From Planctomycetota bacterium (lineage in GTDB: Bacteria; Planctomycetota; Planctomycetia; Pirellulales; Pirellulaceae), in NCBI GenBank assembly GCA_026692885.1, contig JAPLNJ010000578.1, positions 1 through 34,080 of the forward strand: DNA of 34,080 bases, written 5' to 3'. Positions within the stretch are counted from its first letter, which is position 1. Each line of letters opens with the position of its first letter. The notes below the pieces were generated by a model. That model did not search any database, was not told where the DNA came from, and saw nothing but the letters and a program-made list of their open reading frames with translations. The translations under genes and the position numbers were made by a program. Of this stretch, positions 15,849 to 24,149 are shown piece after piece.

Positions 15849-17183
15849 ATGAACACGATCCTGCCTCGGTGGCTGATGGGTATCTGTTGGGCGCTGGTCG
15901 CGTCGAGCGCCTGCCGTGCGGATGACTGGCCGCAGTGGCTGGGCACGCAACGCGACAGCGTCTGGCGCGAGACGGGTATCTTGGAGAAATTCCCGGCTAG
16001 TGGGCCCGCCGTGAAATGGCGCGTGCCGCTCGCCGGTGGATATGCAGGGCCTGCAGTCGCTGACGGGCGCGTGTTGGTGACCGACTACCTGGCCAGCGGC
16101 GACAAGACGCCGGATCCCAGTACCCGGAACAAGCTGCAGGGCCAGGAACGTGTGCTGTGCTTCTCCGCCGCGGACGGCAAGTTGCTGTGGAAGCACACCT
16201 ACGCTTGTGCCTACGAAATCTCCTTCCCGGCCGGTCCTCGGGCGACTCCGACTGTCGACGGCGAACGGGTCTATGCGCTCGGCGCGGAAGGTGACTTGTG
16301 GTGTTTGAAGACGCATGACGGCTCGGTCGTCTGGTCTCGCAACTTTTCGCGAGACTACCAAGCGACGACGCCGATCTGGGGCTTCTGCGGGCATCCGCTG
16401 GTCGATGGGGATCGGCTGTTCTGCGTCGTCGGCGGACCGGGTAGCATCGCCGTGGCCTTCGACAAACATACCGGCCGGGAACTGTGGCGGGCACTGTCGG
16501 CCAAAGAGCAAGGCTACTGCCCGCCGACCATGATCGAGGCTGGTGGCAAACGGCAGTTGGTGATCTGGGACGCCGAAGCGATCAACGGCCTCGACCCCGA
16601 GACGGGTCGCGTCTATTGGTCGGTGCCGTTGGATGCCAACTATGCCATGGGCATCGCCACGCCGCGACAGTTGGGCCAGTACCTGTTTGCCGGCGGAATC
16701 GTCAACAAGTCCGTGTTGCTGCAACTGGGCAGCGCTCAACCCACGGCCGAAGTTGTCTGGCGCGGCGAGCGGGGCAAGGGGATCGGGCCGGTGATGGTCA
16801 CGCCATTCCTGGAAGACGGTTACTTGTACGGCGTGGACGGCAAGGGGGAACTGCGTTGCGTGAAGTTGGCGACCGGCGAACAGTTGTGGACCACCTACGC
16901 TGCGACCACGAACGGCGATCGCGGAGTGCATTCCGCCTGCGCCTTTCTGGTGAAGCACGGCAACCGCTTCTTCTTGGCGAACGAGCAAGGTGACTTGATC
17001 ATCGCCCGGCTGACGCCGGAGAAGTATCAGGAACTAGGCCGGGCGCATATCCTGAAGCCGACCGGCGTGGCGTTCGGCCGCTCGGTCTGGTGGAGTCACC
17101 CGGCATTCGCCCAACGTTGCGTCTTCGCCCGCAACGACAAAGAGCTGGTCTGCATCTCACTGGCGGCCGACTCGGAACAATAG
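15849..17183 (+). CDS. Secreted PQQ-like beta-propeller protein
   Basis: The 444-residue protein has a signal peptide ending near SSACRA and then DDWPQWLGTQRDSVWRETG, the standard opening of planctomycete PQQ-like propellers (W-P-x-W-x-G). Repeats follow with the pattern G-x-x-LW and A-D-G-x-V: VLCFSAADGKLLWKH, VYALGAEGDLWCLKTHDGSVVW, VAFDKHTGRELW, INGLDPETGRVYW, LYGVDGKGELRCVKLATGEQLW. These are eight-bladed-propeller-type strands. Residues for PQQ binding in true quinoprotein dehydrogenases are not evident, so it is likely a structural or scaffold-like propeller. It leads a co-directional run with the ceramidase-like gene, 92 bp downstream. Confidence 0.88.
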   Translation: MNTILPRWLMGICWALVASSACRADDWPQWLGTQRDSVWRETGILEKFPASGPAVKWRVPLAGGYAGPAVADGRVLVTDYLASGDKTPDPSTRNKLQGQERVLCFSAADGKLLWKHTYACAYEISFPAGPRATPTVDGERVYALGAEGDLWCLKTHDGSVVWSRNFSRDYQATTPIWGFCGHPLVDGDRLFCVVGGPGSIAVAFDKHTGRELWRALSAKEQGYCPPTMIEAGGKRQLVIWDAEAINGLDPETGRVYWSVPLDANYAMGIATPRQLGQYLFAGGIVNKSVLLQLGSAQPTAEVVWRGERGKGIGPVMVTPFLEDGYLYGVDGKGELRCVKLATGEQLWTTYAATTNGDRGVHSACAFLVKHGNRFFLANEQGDLIIARLTPEKYQELGRAHILKPTGVAFGRSVWWSHPAFAQRCVFARNDKELVCISLAADSEQ

Positions 17184-17275
17184 GCCGGTCTGGGCAGGAA
17201 ACTGGCACCGAATTGCCGCTGCGGGACGGATGGCAGAGGAGTTTGAGTTTCGACCACCCCGGCGCGAGGTGAGCT

Positions 17276-18694
17276 ATGTATGTGCGAAGAACTTGGCTAA
17301 TGGCACTCGTCATCCAGGGCCTGGTGTCAGGCTGGCCCGCGGGTGCTGCTGACACAGCGCTGCAACTGACCACGTTCAAGGCGGACGTCACGATCCCACT
17401 GGGACATCGGTGCATGGGGATCCTGCCCACGAAGTCCAAGGAGATCGTCGACGCCCTGGAAGCCCGCGGGTTCGTGCTGATCGGGGCTGGCCAGCCGGTC
17501 GTGCTGGTGGCCGTCGACTGGTGCGAGATCCGTAACGGCGCTTACGACCAGTGGCGGGAATCGCTGGCCCAGGCGGCCGGGACATCCCGCGAGCGGGTGC
17601 TGGTGTGTGCGGTGCATCAGCACGATGCGCCGGTAATCGACCGCGGCGCTCAGGACTGGTTGGATCAGGTCGGACTGGTGGGGGAATTGTACGATCGGCA
17701 GTTTCACGAACAGTGCGTTCAGCGGCTCGCAGCGGCGTTGCGGGAGAGTCTGAAACACGCACGCCGCGTCACGCACATCGGCCTCGGCCAGGCTCAGGTC
17801 GAACGCATCGCATCGAACCGCCGCGTGGTCGACGCTCAAGGGCGAGTGAACTTCAATCGGGGGAGCAGTTCGGGCGGTAACCCGGTCTATCACGATGCGC
17901 CGGATGATCTGATCGATCCGTACCTGAAGACGATCAGCTTCTGGGACGGCGAGACCCCGCTGGTTGCGTGGCACGCCTACGCCACGCATCCCATGAGCTA
18001 CTACGGCCGCGGCGGCGTGAGTGCTGACTTCGTGGGTCAGGCCCGGCGGATGCGACAAACCGACGATCCGGCGGTGCTGCAGATCTACGCAAGCGGCCCC
18101 AGCGGCGACGTGACGGCAGGAAAGTACAACGACGGTTCGCCAGCCCACCGCACGGCTCTGGCCCAGCGTTTGTACCAGGGGATGAAGGCGGCCTGGGAGG
18201 CCACGGTCCGTCGGCCCGTGCAGCACGCCGATTTCCGCCTGACCGAACTGGATTTGCCTTTTCGCGGCGAAGCAGCGTACCAACGTCAGCCGCTGACCGC
18301 CACGCTGCAAAACGCTCAGGCCGCGGTCCGTGACCGCATCCTGGCCGCGATGGCGCTCAGCAGTCTCGATCGCCTCGAACGCGGCCAGAAGATCGATTTG
18401 CCCTGCCTGGAGATCGCAACCGCCGCACCACGCGAGAACGCGCCGGCAGCCGGGCCGTCGACCGTCTTGATTGTACAGTTCCCCGGCGAGTCGTTCGTGG
18501 GCTACCAGTTGCTGGCCCAACAATTGCGACCGGATGCTTTCGTACTGTCGCTCGGCTACGGCGAGTGCTGGCCGGGCTATATTCCAACGGATGCGGCGTT
18601 CGCCGATCACTTTACCGACACGTGGCTGTGGGTCGGCCCACACTGCGAATCCCGAATCCGAGCGGCCTTACAGCGGGTCTTGCAAGTGAAGTGA
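17276..18694 (+). CDS. Neutral/alkaline ceramidase-like exported protein
   Basis: ATG 17276 follows GAGGTGAG at good spacing. The 472-residue protein has a signal peptide (residues 1-25) and then the N-terminal domain of the neutral ceramidase family: FKADVTIPLGHRCMG, a GFVLIGAGQPVVLVAVDWCE core, the zinc-ligand motif VCAVHQHDAP (the family usually has S-x-x-H-x-H-S/A-G) and a second histidine in YATHPMSYYGRGGVSADFVG. Classic enzymes cleave the amide of ceramide. The C-terminal Ig-like domain of true ceramidases appears to be absent, and the family is amplified in planctomycetes on non-ceramide substrates that are unknown. It sits 92 bp after the PQQ-like gene and 90 bp before the CBM9-like gene, so an operon is likely. 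Confidence 0.8.
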   Translation: MYVRRTWLMALVIQGLVSGWPAGAADTALQLTTFKADVTIPLGHRCMGILPTKSKEIVDALEARGFVLIGAGQPVVLVAVDWCEIRNGAYDQWRESLAQAAGTSRERVLVCAVHQHDAPVIDRGAQDWLDQVGLVGELYDRQFHEQCVQRLAAALRESLKHARRVTHIGLGQAQVERIASNRRVVDAQGRVNFNRGSSSGGNPVYHDAPDDLIDPYLKTISFWDGETPLVAWHAYATHPMSYYGRGGVSADFVGQARRMRQTDDPAVLQIYASGPSGDVTAGKYNDGSPAHRTALAQRLYQGMKAAWEATVRRPVQHADFRLTELDLPFRGEAAYQRQPLTATLQNAQAAVRDRILAAMALSSLDRLERGQKIDLPCLEIATAAPRENAPAAGPSTVLIVQFPGESFVGYQLLAQQLRPDAFVLSLGYGECWPGYIPTDAAFADHFTDTWLWVGPHCESRIRAALQRVLQVK

Positions 18695-18784
18695 GTTTGG
18701 TTGGGCAACACCACTTGCCGGGCGAGAGCGAGGCGGGTAGTTTGGGCGCGGCGGCTCCGCATCGCTCAAGGATTCTGGCTCCAC

Positions 18785-19441
18785 ATGACTGAACCACTAC
18801 TGGCACCCAACTTCTTGTTCCGCTTCTCGACCCCGTGTCGCCGCTGCGATCCGGTCTGGTCGCCGCAAGGCGTCGAATTGAACGAGCGGTACGTGCTGCC
18901 CAGTTTCGGCGAGCTGGAGGGCCGCCCTGTGTTTGCCGACCTGCGGGCCGCCTGGAGCGACCAGGGCCTATCGTTTACCCTGCGCGTGGCGGGCAAGAAG
19001 CAGGTGGCCTGGTGCCGGGCCGGCCGGATTGACGACAGCGATGGCCTGCAGGTCTGGATCGACGCGCGCGACACGCACAACATTCACCGCGCCAGCCGCT
19101 TCTGCCATCGTTTTGCCTTTCTGCCGTTCGGCGGGGGGCGCCGAGACGAGGAACCGGTCGGGCAGCTGCTGATGATCAACCGCGCGCGCGAGAATCCCAA
19201 ACCGCTGGCCGAGCAAATCCTGCAGGTTCGCAGCGAGAAACGGATCGACGGCTACCTGCTGCAAGCTCACATTCCGGCGGCGGCGATTACGGGCTTCGAC
19301 CCCGCAGAGCAGCCTCGGGTGGGATTCAGTTACGCCGTGATCGACCGCGAGCTGGGCTGGCAGACGTTCAGTGTCAGTCCGGAGTTTCCCTTTATGGAAG
19401 ACCCAAGTCTATGGGGCACGCTGGAATTGGCGGAGAAGTAA
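18785..19441 (+). CDS. CBM9/DOMON-like sugar-binding domain protein, cytoplasmic form
   Basis: Start ATG 18785 is inferred from the coding region beginning MTEPLLAPNFLFRFSTPCRR; an in-frame upstream ATG (18701) adds a low-quality stretch. The 218-residue protein has the hallmarks of a carbohydrate-binding family 9-like beta-sandwich: ADLRAAWSDQGLSFTLRVAG, then DSDGLQVWIDARDTHNIHRA (the DGLQVWID signature), FAFLPFGGG and VGFSYAVIDRELGWQTFSVS, ending PSLWGTLELAEK. No signal peptide is visible. Planctomycetes carry conserved single-domain proteins of this kind with no known function. It follows the ceramidase-like gene on the same strand. Ligand is unknown. Confidence 0.7.
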   Translation: MTEPLLAPNFLFRFSTPCRRCDPVWSPQGVELNERYVLPSFGELEGRPVFADLRAAWSDQGLSFTLRVAGKKQVAWCRAGRIDDSDGLQVWIDARDTHNIHRASRFCHRFAFLPFGGGRRDEEPVGQLLMINRARENPKPLAEQILQVRSEKRIDGYLLQAHIPAAAITGFDPAEQPRVGFSYAVIDRELGWQTFSVSPEFPFMEDPSLWGTLELAEK

Positions 19442-19536
19442 CAACGGACGGCAGAGCGAGGCGAGTAGGACCGCAATTTGGAAGTATTGGAATTGGTGGG
19501 CACAGCCCGCCCTACAGTCTTCCAAGAAAAGAGAAA

Positions 19537-19563
19537 CTGCCGAAGTCTCCGAGACTTCGGCAG
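19537..19563. terminator. 13-bp-arm hairpin between convergent genes
   Basis: CTGCCGAAGTCTC (19537-19549) and its inverse GAGACTTCGGCAG (19551-19563) form a strong stem. It lies between the convergent CBM9-like and glutathione peroxidase genes and probably terminates both. A-rich sequence precedes it (CCAAGAAAAGAGAAA), giving a U-rich tract on the minus-strand transcript. Confidence 0.7.
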
Positions 19564-19606
19564 TCTTCGCGGGCCAAAATCGCCCACCCACGTTAGATTC
19601 TCGTGA

Positions 19607-20167
19607 CTACTTCTTGGCCAGTTCGCGTTCGATGTCCTGAATCAACTGCGGATTGTTGGGGTTGGTGCGGGGCTCGTACCGAGCTACCACTTTGCCGTCG
19701 CGGCCGACCAGGAATTTCTCGAAGTTCCAACTGACTTTGCCGATCCCCTTCGGCTTGCTGTCCAGGGCCGTCAGGTGCTTGTACAACTCGCAGGCGCCGT
19801 CGCCGTTGACATCGACCTTCCCGAACAGGTCAAACTTGACCGCGTAGTTCAGGGTACAGAATTGCTGAATTTCTACCGGCGTCCCCGGCTCCTGCTGGCC
19901 GAATTGATTGCACGGGAAGCCCAGCACGCTCAACCCGCTGTCTTTGTACTTTTCGTGCAAGGCCTGCAGGTCCTTGTATTGCGGCGTCAGGCCGCACTTG
20001 CTGGCCACGTTGACTACCAGCAGCACTTGGCCCTGATATTGCTTCGCCAGATCAACTTCTTTGCCGGCGAGCGTTTTGACCTTGAAACCGATGTCCGACG
20101 CGATGGCAGACTGAGAAACCCCGGCGACCAACGCACCCATCAACAACACAACCGTCAATTTGGACAT
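19607..20167 (-). CDS. Exported glutathione peroxidase-family (thiol) peroxidase
   Basis: ATG 20167 was chosen because GGGAGGG lies just upstream and the next residues form a signal peptide (MSKLTVVLLMGALVAGVSQSAIAS); the longer open frame to 20491 runs through a dispersed repeat. The 186-residue product is a Cys-type GPx: LLVVNVASKCGLTPQY with the peroxidatic Cys, then LGFPCNQFGQQEPG with the catalytic Gln and the possible resolving Cys, and KVSWNFEKFLVGRDG with the WNF triad member. It reduces hydroperoxides using thioredoxin-like or other thiols, probably in the periplasm. The CNQFGQQEPG and WNFEKFL motifs are textbook for the family. Confidence 0.93.
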   Translation of the reverse strand: MSKLTVVLLMGALVAGVSQSAIASDIGFKVKTLAGKEVDLAKQYQGQVLLVVNVASKCGLTPQYKDLQALHEKYKDSGLSVLGFPCNQFGQQEPGTPVEIQQFCTLNYAVKFDLFGKVDVNGDGACELYKHLTALDSKPKGIGKVSWNFEKFLVGRDGKVVARYEPRTNPNNPQLIQDIERELAKK

Positions 20168-20254
20168 GCACAACCCTCCCACAGATTGGAACCACTTGTT
20201 AGCCCGAAGTCTCCAACGGCGACTCAGGTCTTTACCTTTATAGGGAGGAGACAA

Positions 20255-20350
20255 GGGGTCAGACGTACAGATTTCAGTTTTCGCGGGCAGAAGGCTTTCC
20301 CTAGGCTTGGGCACACGACCGCGAAAACTGAAATCCGTACGTCTGACCCC
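20255..20350. repeat. 32-bp-arm inverted repeat (GGGGTCAGACGTAC family)
   Basis: The left arm 20255-20286 (starts GGGGTCAGACGTACAGATTT) and right arm 20319-20350 differ at one position out of 32. They lie upstream of the glutathione peroxidase start, not at a gene end, so a terminator role is unlikely. The form resembles REP-like elements that can be moved by RAYT-type transposases; no such gene is present here. Confidence 0.85.
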
Positions 20351-20676
20351 AGCTGGCGGTCCGTCTATGCGAAACCGTAAAACCCCATGCTTGACACCGA
20401 CAACCCCGAAAACCGTTTGGTGCTGGTGCCTGGTGAGCACAGCCCACCCTACACCTGATACAAGCATCGTCGGCCGATTTGATTCTTTCACAGCCTCGGA
20501 GTGCCGCGCACACTGGTGGACTATCAGACGGCTGTGGAACTGCGTATACTTTCCGCTTGGGATCTAGTTGCGGCTCGCGTCGGACAAAAAGCCGTGTTTC
20601 GCGACCGCGTTTCAAAGTCGGGGACGGGGAAACAGCGTTCCTTCCCGCCCCCATGAGGAAAGTTAGGTCGAGTCAC
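20351..20676. other. Gene-free stretch with a repeat remnant
   Basis: This stretch separates divergent genes. At about 20431-20503 it carries TGAGCACAGCCCACCCTACA, then CAAGCATCGT and TTGATTCTTTCACAGCCTCG, which matches the right half of the element at 21118-21205. It is therefore a one-ended relic of that family. No convincing gene was found on either strand. Confidence 0.6.
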
Positions 20677-21057
20677 ATGGCGGAAGACGCGGCAACCACC
20701 CCGGACGAATCCGAAGCCCCGGCCGAGCCGAAGGCCAAACGCGAACCAAAAGCCAAGGGAGAATCCAAGGCCCCGGCCGAGCCGAAGGCCAAGCGCGAAC
20801 CCAAAGTTAAGGGTGAACCCAAGGCCCCTGCTGAACCCGAGGCGCCGGCCAAACCGGTGGACCGTCGGCTCAAGGTGCTCAAGAGGTTCTACGGCAAGTT
20901 TCTCCCCAAGGGCGTTCTCCGCGACCGCCAGAAGGCGATCATGGAGCGTTGGAACTCCGGCGAGGACCACGGCGGGGTGACCGTCGAGGAACTCAAGGCC
21001 CTTCTCGATGACTGGCTTGGCACCCGCGAGAAGCCGCCCCGCAAACCCAAGGCATGA
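20677..21057 (+). CDS. Lys/Pro/Ala-repeat protein with conserved C-terminal helical domain
   Basis: The 126-residue product (MAEDAATTPDESE...) begins with about 60 disordered residues in which an 18-residue unit, APAEPKAKREPKAKGESK, is repeated twice and part of a third time (54-bp DNA units at 20716-20769 and 20770-20823). The C-terminal ~60 residues are well structured: RRLKVLKRFYGKFLPKGVLR, then DRQKAIMERWNSGEDHGGVT and VEELKALLDDW. I do not recognise the family. The basic tail resembles histone H1-like or translation-associated proteins. An upstream in-frame ATG (20653) would add eight residues. Confidence 0.6.
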   Translation: MAEDAATTPDESEAPAEPKAKREPKAKGESKAPAEPKAKREPKVKGEPKAPAEPEAPAKPVDRRLKVLKRFYGKFLPKGVLRDRQKAIMERWNSGEDHGGVTVEELKALLDDWLGTREKPPRKPKA

Positions 21058-21117
21058 GCTGAGCCCGCACGAATTCGCCACAACCTGGCATCCCTCTGCC
21101 AGCCCAGGCAGGTCAGC

Positions 21118-21205
21118 GAGGCTGCTGAAAGAATCGTAGGGTGGGCGGTGCCCACCCTACGCCTTGCGCAAGCATCGTGGGGCAATTTGATTCTTTCACA
21201 ACCTC
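21118..21205. repeat. 88-bp palindromic element
   Basis: The ends are GAGGCTGCTGAAAGAATC (21118-21135) and the inverse of GATTCTTTCACAACCTC (21189-21205). The centre is the hairpin CGTAGGGTGGGCGGTGCCCA with its inverse half. A second, one-ended copy is at about 20431-20503. It sits between two co-directional genes. AGC flanks both sides, which is too short to call a target duplication. Confidence 0.7.
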
Positions 21206-21353
21206 AGCGGCCTGGGGAATGATGACGCCACAGCCCACGAAGCTCCAACGGCGCGGCCCTAATTCGTATTAGCTGTATGCTGCGCGCACGGTGCGCGCGT
21301 TTTCGTAGCCTGGCTCTCCACTTCCTGTAATCAGCAACTGTTGCTTTCCGCCC

Positions 21354-22859
21354 GTGCCAGCACCGCATGAAGTGTCCATCGACGGCGCCTCCCAGGAACA
21401 TGCCGTCGCCGTTGACGAACCTGACCCGTGTTGCCAGCCGCTGTCCACGTCGGACGTCGCCCGGGCGTGTTCGCGCCGGGATCTGAATGCCAGCCTGGGC
21501 GACGGCGCGGCGTACAGTGTGATGGTCGGGATCGGCGAGTACTATCTCCCGGCGTTTGTGTTGGCCTTGGGGATGGGTGAAATCGCGGCCGGATTGATGG
21601 CCACCGTACCGATGCTTGGCGGGGCGCTGCTGCAATTGGCTTCGCCCTGGGCGGTGCGCCGGGTGCGGTCCTACCGCCGCTGGGTCGTCGCCTGCGCCGC
21701 GGCGCAAGCGGCCAGCCTGTTGATTCTGCCACTGGTCTCGCTGGCGGGTGCCGGCTGGGGCTGGCTGGCATTTCTGGCAGCCAGCTTGTACTGGGCCGCC
21801 GGTCTGGCCACCGGTCCGGCCTGGAGCACGTGGATGGAGGAACTGGTGCCCGCCCGAGTCCGGGCTCGGTTCCTGGCGCGGCGTTCGCGATTCTACCACG
21901 TCGGCATGATGGCCGGCTTCCTGCTGGGAGGCGTGGCCCTGCAAGCCGGGGCGGTGACGGGGCGCCCCCTGCTGGCCTTCGCCGGCTTGTTTGCCGTGGC
22001 AGCTGCCAGTCGCCTGGCCTCCGTGGGCTTCCTGACGTCTCAGGGGGAAGGCCATTCGGCGGCCACCCGCGATTGGCAGGCTCCGACCGCGAGGCTCTCC
22101 CCGGAAGTGAAACGGTCCTTTGTGCGGCTGCTCGCCTATCTGTTGGCGATCCAGGCGGCGGTTTATACCTCCGGTCCGTACTTCACGCCGTATATGTTGT
22201 CCGAACTCAAGCTCAGCTATTTGCAGTACGCGACCTTGATGGCTTTGGGCTTCCTCGGCAAAGCCATCCTGCTGCCGCTGTGGGGCCGGCTCGCGCACCG
22301 GACCGGTGCGCGGCGACTGCTGTGGATCGGCGGCATCGGGATCGTCCCTGCCTCGGCGCTCTGGATGGTGTCCGATCACATGGGCTACCTGATCGCACTG
22401 CAACTGGCGGCCGGTGTCGTCTGGGCGGCCTACGAGCTGGCAATTCTGCTGATGTTTTTCGAGGCGATCCCGAAGCAGGAACGTCTGCGGTTGCTGACGA
22501 TTTACAACGTCGGCAATGCGGCCGCGATGGTCGTCGGGTCGTTGTTGGGCGCCGCCGTCCTGCACGGGATGGGTGGAACCCGGACAGCGTATTTCACGCT
22601 CTTCGCCTTCTCGTCGGTCGCGCGAGCCGTATCGCTGTTGCTCCTGGGACAGATACCGAACTTGCACGCCAGAAGTCCGAGCTACGCACTGCCTTACGAG
22701 CTGGACAAGCCCAACGCGAGTACCGCGGGGGCTGGACACACACCACCACAGAACAAGCAAAAGGTGAATGGAAATGAAAAGAGTGCTTTGCACGGGCGGG
22801 AGCAGGTCAGTCGGTGTCGTTGGCGGTATTCTATGGACCTGGGTCGCCCTGGCCGCTGA
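21354..22859 (+). CDS. Major facilitator superfamily transporter
   Basis: The 501-residue product probably uses GTG 21354 (a GTG at 21372 is an alternative). About 11-12 hydrophobic helices are visible, including LPAFVLALGMGEIAAGLMAT, FLAASLYWAAGLATGPAWST, FAGLFAVAAASRLASVGFLT and WIGGIGIVPASALWMVSD. MFS cytoplasmic loop motifs appear as WAVRRVRSYRRW and GRLAHRTGARRLLWIGG. The substrate cannot be read; the neighbourhood suggests sugars or oligosaccharides. The C-terminal ~50 residues are hydrophilic and low in similarity, and the last 86 bases overlap the next gene, so this tail may be an extension past a lost stop codon. Confidence 0.82.
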   Translation: MPAPHEVSIDGASQEHAVAVDEPDPCCQPLSTSDVARACSRRDLNASLGDGAAYSVMVGIGEYYLPAFVLALGMGEIAAGLMATVPMLGGALLQLASPWAVRRVRSYRRWVVACAAAQAASLLILPLVSLAGAGWGWLAFLAASLYWAAGLATGPAWSTWMEELVPARVRARFLARRSRFYHVGMMAGFLLGGVALQAGAVTGRPLLAFAGLFAVAAASRLASVGFLTSQGEGHSAATRDWQAPTARLSPEVKRSFVRLLAYLLAIQAAVYTSGPYFTPYMLSELKLSYLQYATLMALGFLGKAILLPLWGRLAHRTGARRLLWIGGIGIVPASALWMVSDHMGYLIALQLAAGVVWAAYELAILLMFFEAIPKQERLRLLTIYNVGNAAAMVVGSLLGAAVLHGMGGTRTAYFTLFAFSSVARAVSLLLLGQIPNLHARSPSYALPYELDKPNASTAGAGHTPPQNKQKVNGNEKSALHGREQVSRCRWRYSMDLGRPGR

Positions 22860-24099
22860 ACCGGCTGACGTGAGATTGGCGGGTGAGTGGCGTGTGACGG
22901 TGACGGCCGCCGTGAACCAGTCACCGGTCAGCGCCACGCTGGACGTGGCTCCACCGGAAATGGCTACGGTTACCAACGAAAGGCACGAGAAGCTCCGGGA
23001 CTTCAATCCCCAGGCGCCCGGTTGGACCAGAGGAACTACGTTGGCCGGTCTGCGGGCAAGTGAATGCACAGTCAAAGGCGCCTTGGATGCCGCCAGCCTG
23101 GTGGTGCGAGCGGGAACTGAGGCCACGGCGATCCGTTTTGAGAAGGGGCAGGACTATGAGGCCGATCTGGACTGGGGAACGGTCGGACGTCTAGCGGCTG
23201 GCCGGATCGAAGTCGACCAGCCGGTTTTCATTAGTTATCGGTACGTCAAGCGTCGCCTGGATGCCGTGGTGCTCACAACCGAGGGCCGGATCGTGCTCAA
23301 ACGCGGCGAGCCCCATGTTTCCATGTGCCAACCACCTGGTCTTGCGGCTGGAGAGCGTCGCCTGGCCAACATCTTCATCCCCGGCATGATCTCCGCGCTG
23401 ACCGCCGACAACTTGTTCCCGATCCTGGAAACCGCGTACCCCAAGCCACCCCCAGCGGATTCCACGATCGCAGAATCGCGTCTGCCCAAGACCGTGAATA
23501 AGCTCAAGTCTGGCGAGCCTCTGACCATCCTGGCCTGGGGCGATAGTGTTACCACCTACAAACGCTGGCAGACGATGTTCGTCGAGCGGCTGCGTGCTAA
23601 GTATCCGGCCGCGAAAATCGAGCTTGTCACCGAGGCCTGGGGGGGGCGTAACACGGGCAGTTATCTGGCCGAACCGGCTGGCAGTGAACACAACTACCGG
23701 GAAAAGGTTCTGGGCCGGAAACCAGACTTGATTGTTTCGGAGTTTGTGAACGATGCCGGACTGAGCCCGGCGCAGGTTGAGCAACGGTACGGCCAGCTGC
23801 AGGTCGATTTCCAGTCCATCGGCGCCGAGTGGGCGATTCTGACGCCCCACTACGTGATCCCCGACTGGATGGGGTTCACCCAACAGCGGGACATTGACAA
23901 CGATCCTCGCCCCTATGTCGCTGGCCTCCGCCAGTTTGCGGAGAAACACAACGTGGCGCTGGGGGATGCATCCTTGCGCTACGGGCGGCTCTGGCGGCAG
24001 GGCATCCCCTACCTGACTCTGATGGAAAATAACATCAACCATCCCAACGAATTCGGGCACACCCTGTTTGCTGACAGCCTGATGGCACTGTTCGAATAA
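22774..24099 (+). CDS. SGNH/GDSL-type esterase with N-terminal beta domain, exported
   Basis: ATG 22774 was chosen because AAGGTG lies 7 bases upstream; ATG 22768 would be too close. A signal peptide (residues about 1-28, ending WVALAA) is followed by ~220 residues of beta-rich sequence containing ADVRLAGEWRVTVTA and RLANIFIPGMI. The C-terminal half is an SGNH hydrolase: block I ILAWGDSVTTYKRW with catalytic Ser, WGGRNTGSY, SEFVNDAG, and block V ENNINHPNEFGH with catalytic His. In block III the expected G-x-N-D is SEFVND. These enzymes remove acyl groups from carbohydrates and others. Overlapping the transporter gene suggests joint expression. Substrate is inferred to be an esterified glycan. 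Confidence 0.8.
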   Translation: MKRVLCTGGSRSVGVVGGILWTWVALAAEPADVRLAGEWRVTVTAAVNQSPVSATLDVAPPEMATVTNERHEKLRDFNPQAPGWTRGTTLAGLRASECTVKGALDAASLVVRAGTEATAIRFEKGQDYEADLDWGTVGRLAAGRIEVDQPVFISYRYVKRRLDAVVLTTEGRIVLKRGEPHVSMCQPPGLAAGERRLANIFIPGMISALTADNLFPILETAYPKPPPADSTIAESRLPKTVNKLKSGEPLTILAWGDSVTTYKRWQTMFVERLRAKYPAAKIELVTEAWGGRNTGSYLAEPAGSEHNYREKVLGRKPDLIVSEFVNDAGLSPAQVEQRYGQLQVDFQSIGAEWAILTPHYVIPDWMGFTQQRDIDNDPRPYVAGLRQFAEKHNVALGDASLRYGRLWRQGIPYLTLMENNINHPNEFGHTLFADSLMALFE

Positions 24100-24149
24100 C
24101 GCCACCGGTGTCCGTCGGAGGTCGGCAAGGATCGCCTCGGTGGCCTGTC

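Noticed and set aside
15744..16988. 414-residue minus-strand open frame
   Set aside because: It is antisense to the PQQ-like propeller gene and has no ribosome binding site or domain.
21204..23126. 640-residue minus-strand open frame
   Set aside because: It is antisense to the MFS and SGNH genes and its composition (Arg, Gln, Gly, Pro) is typical of a GC-rich shadow frame.
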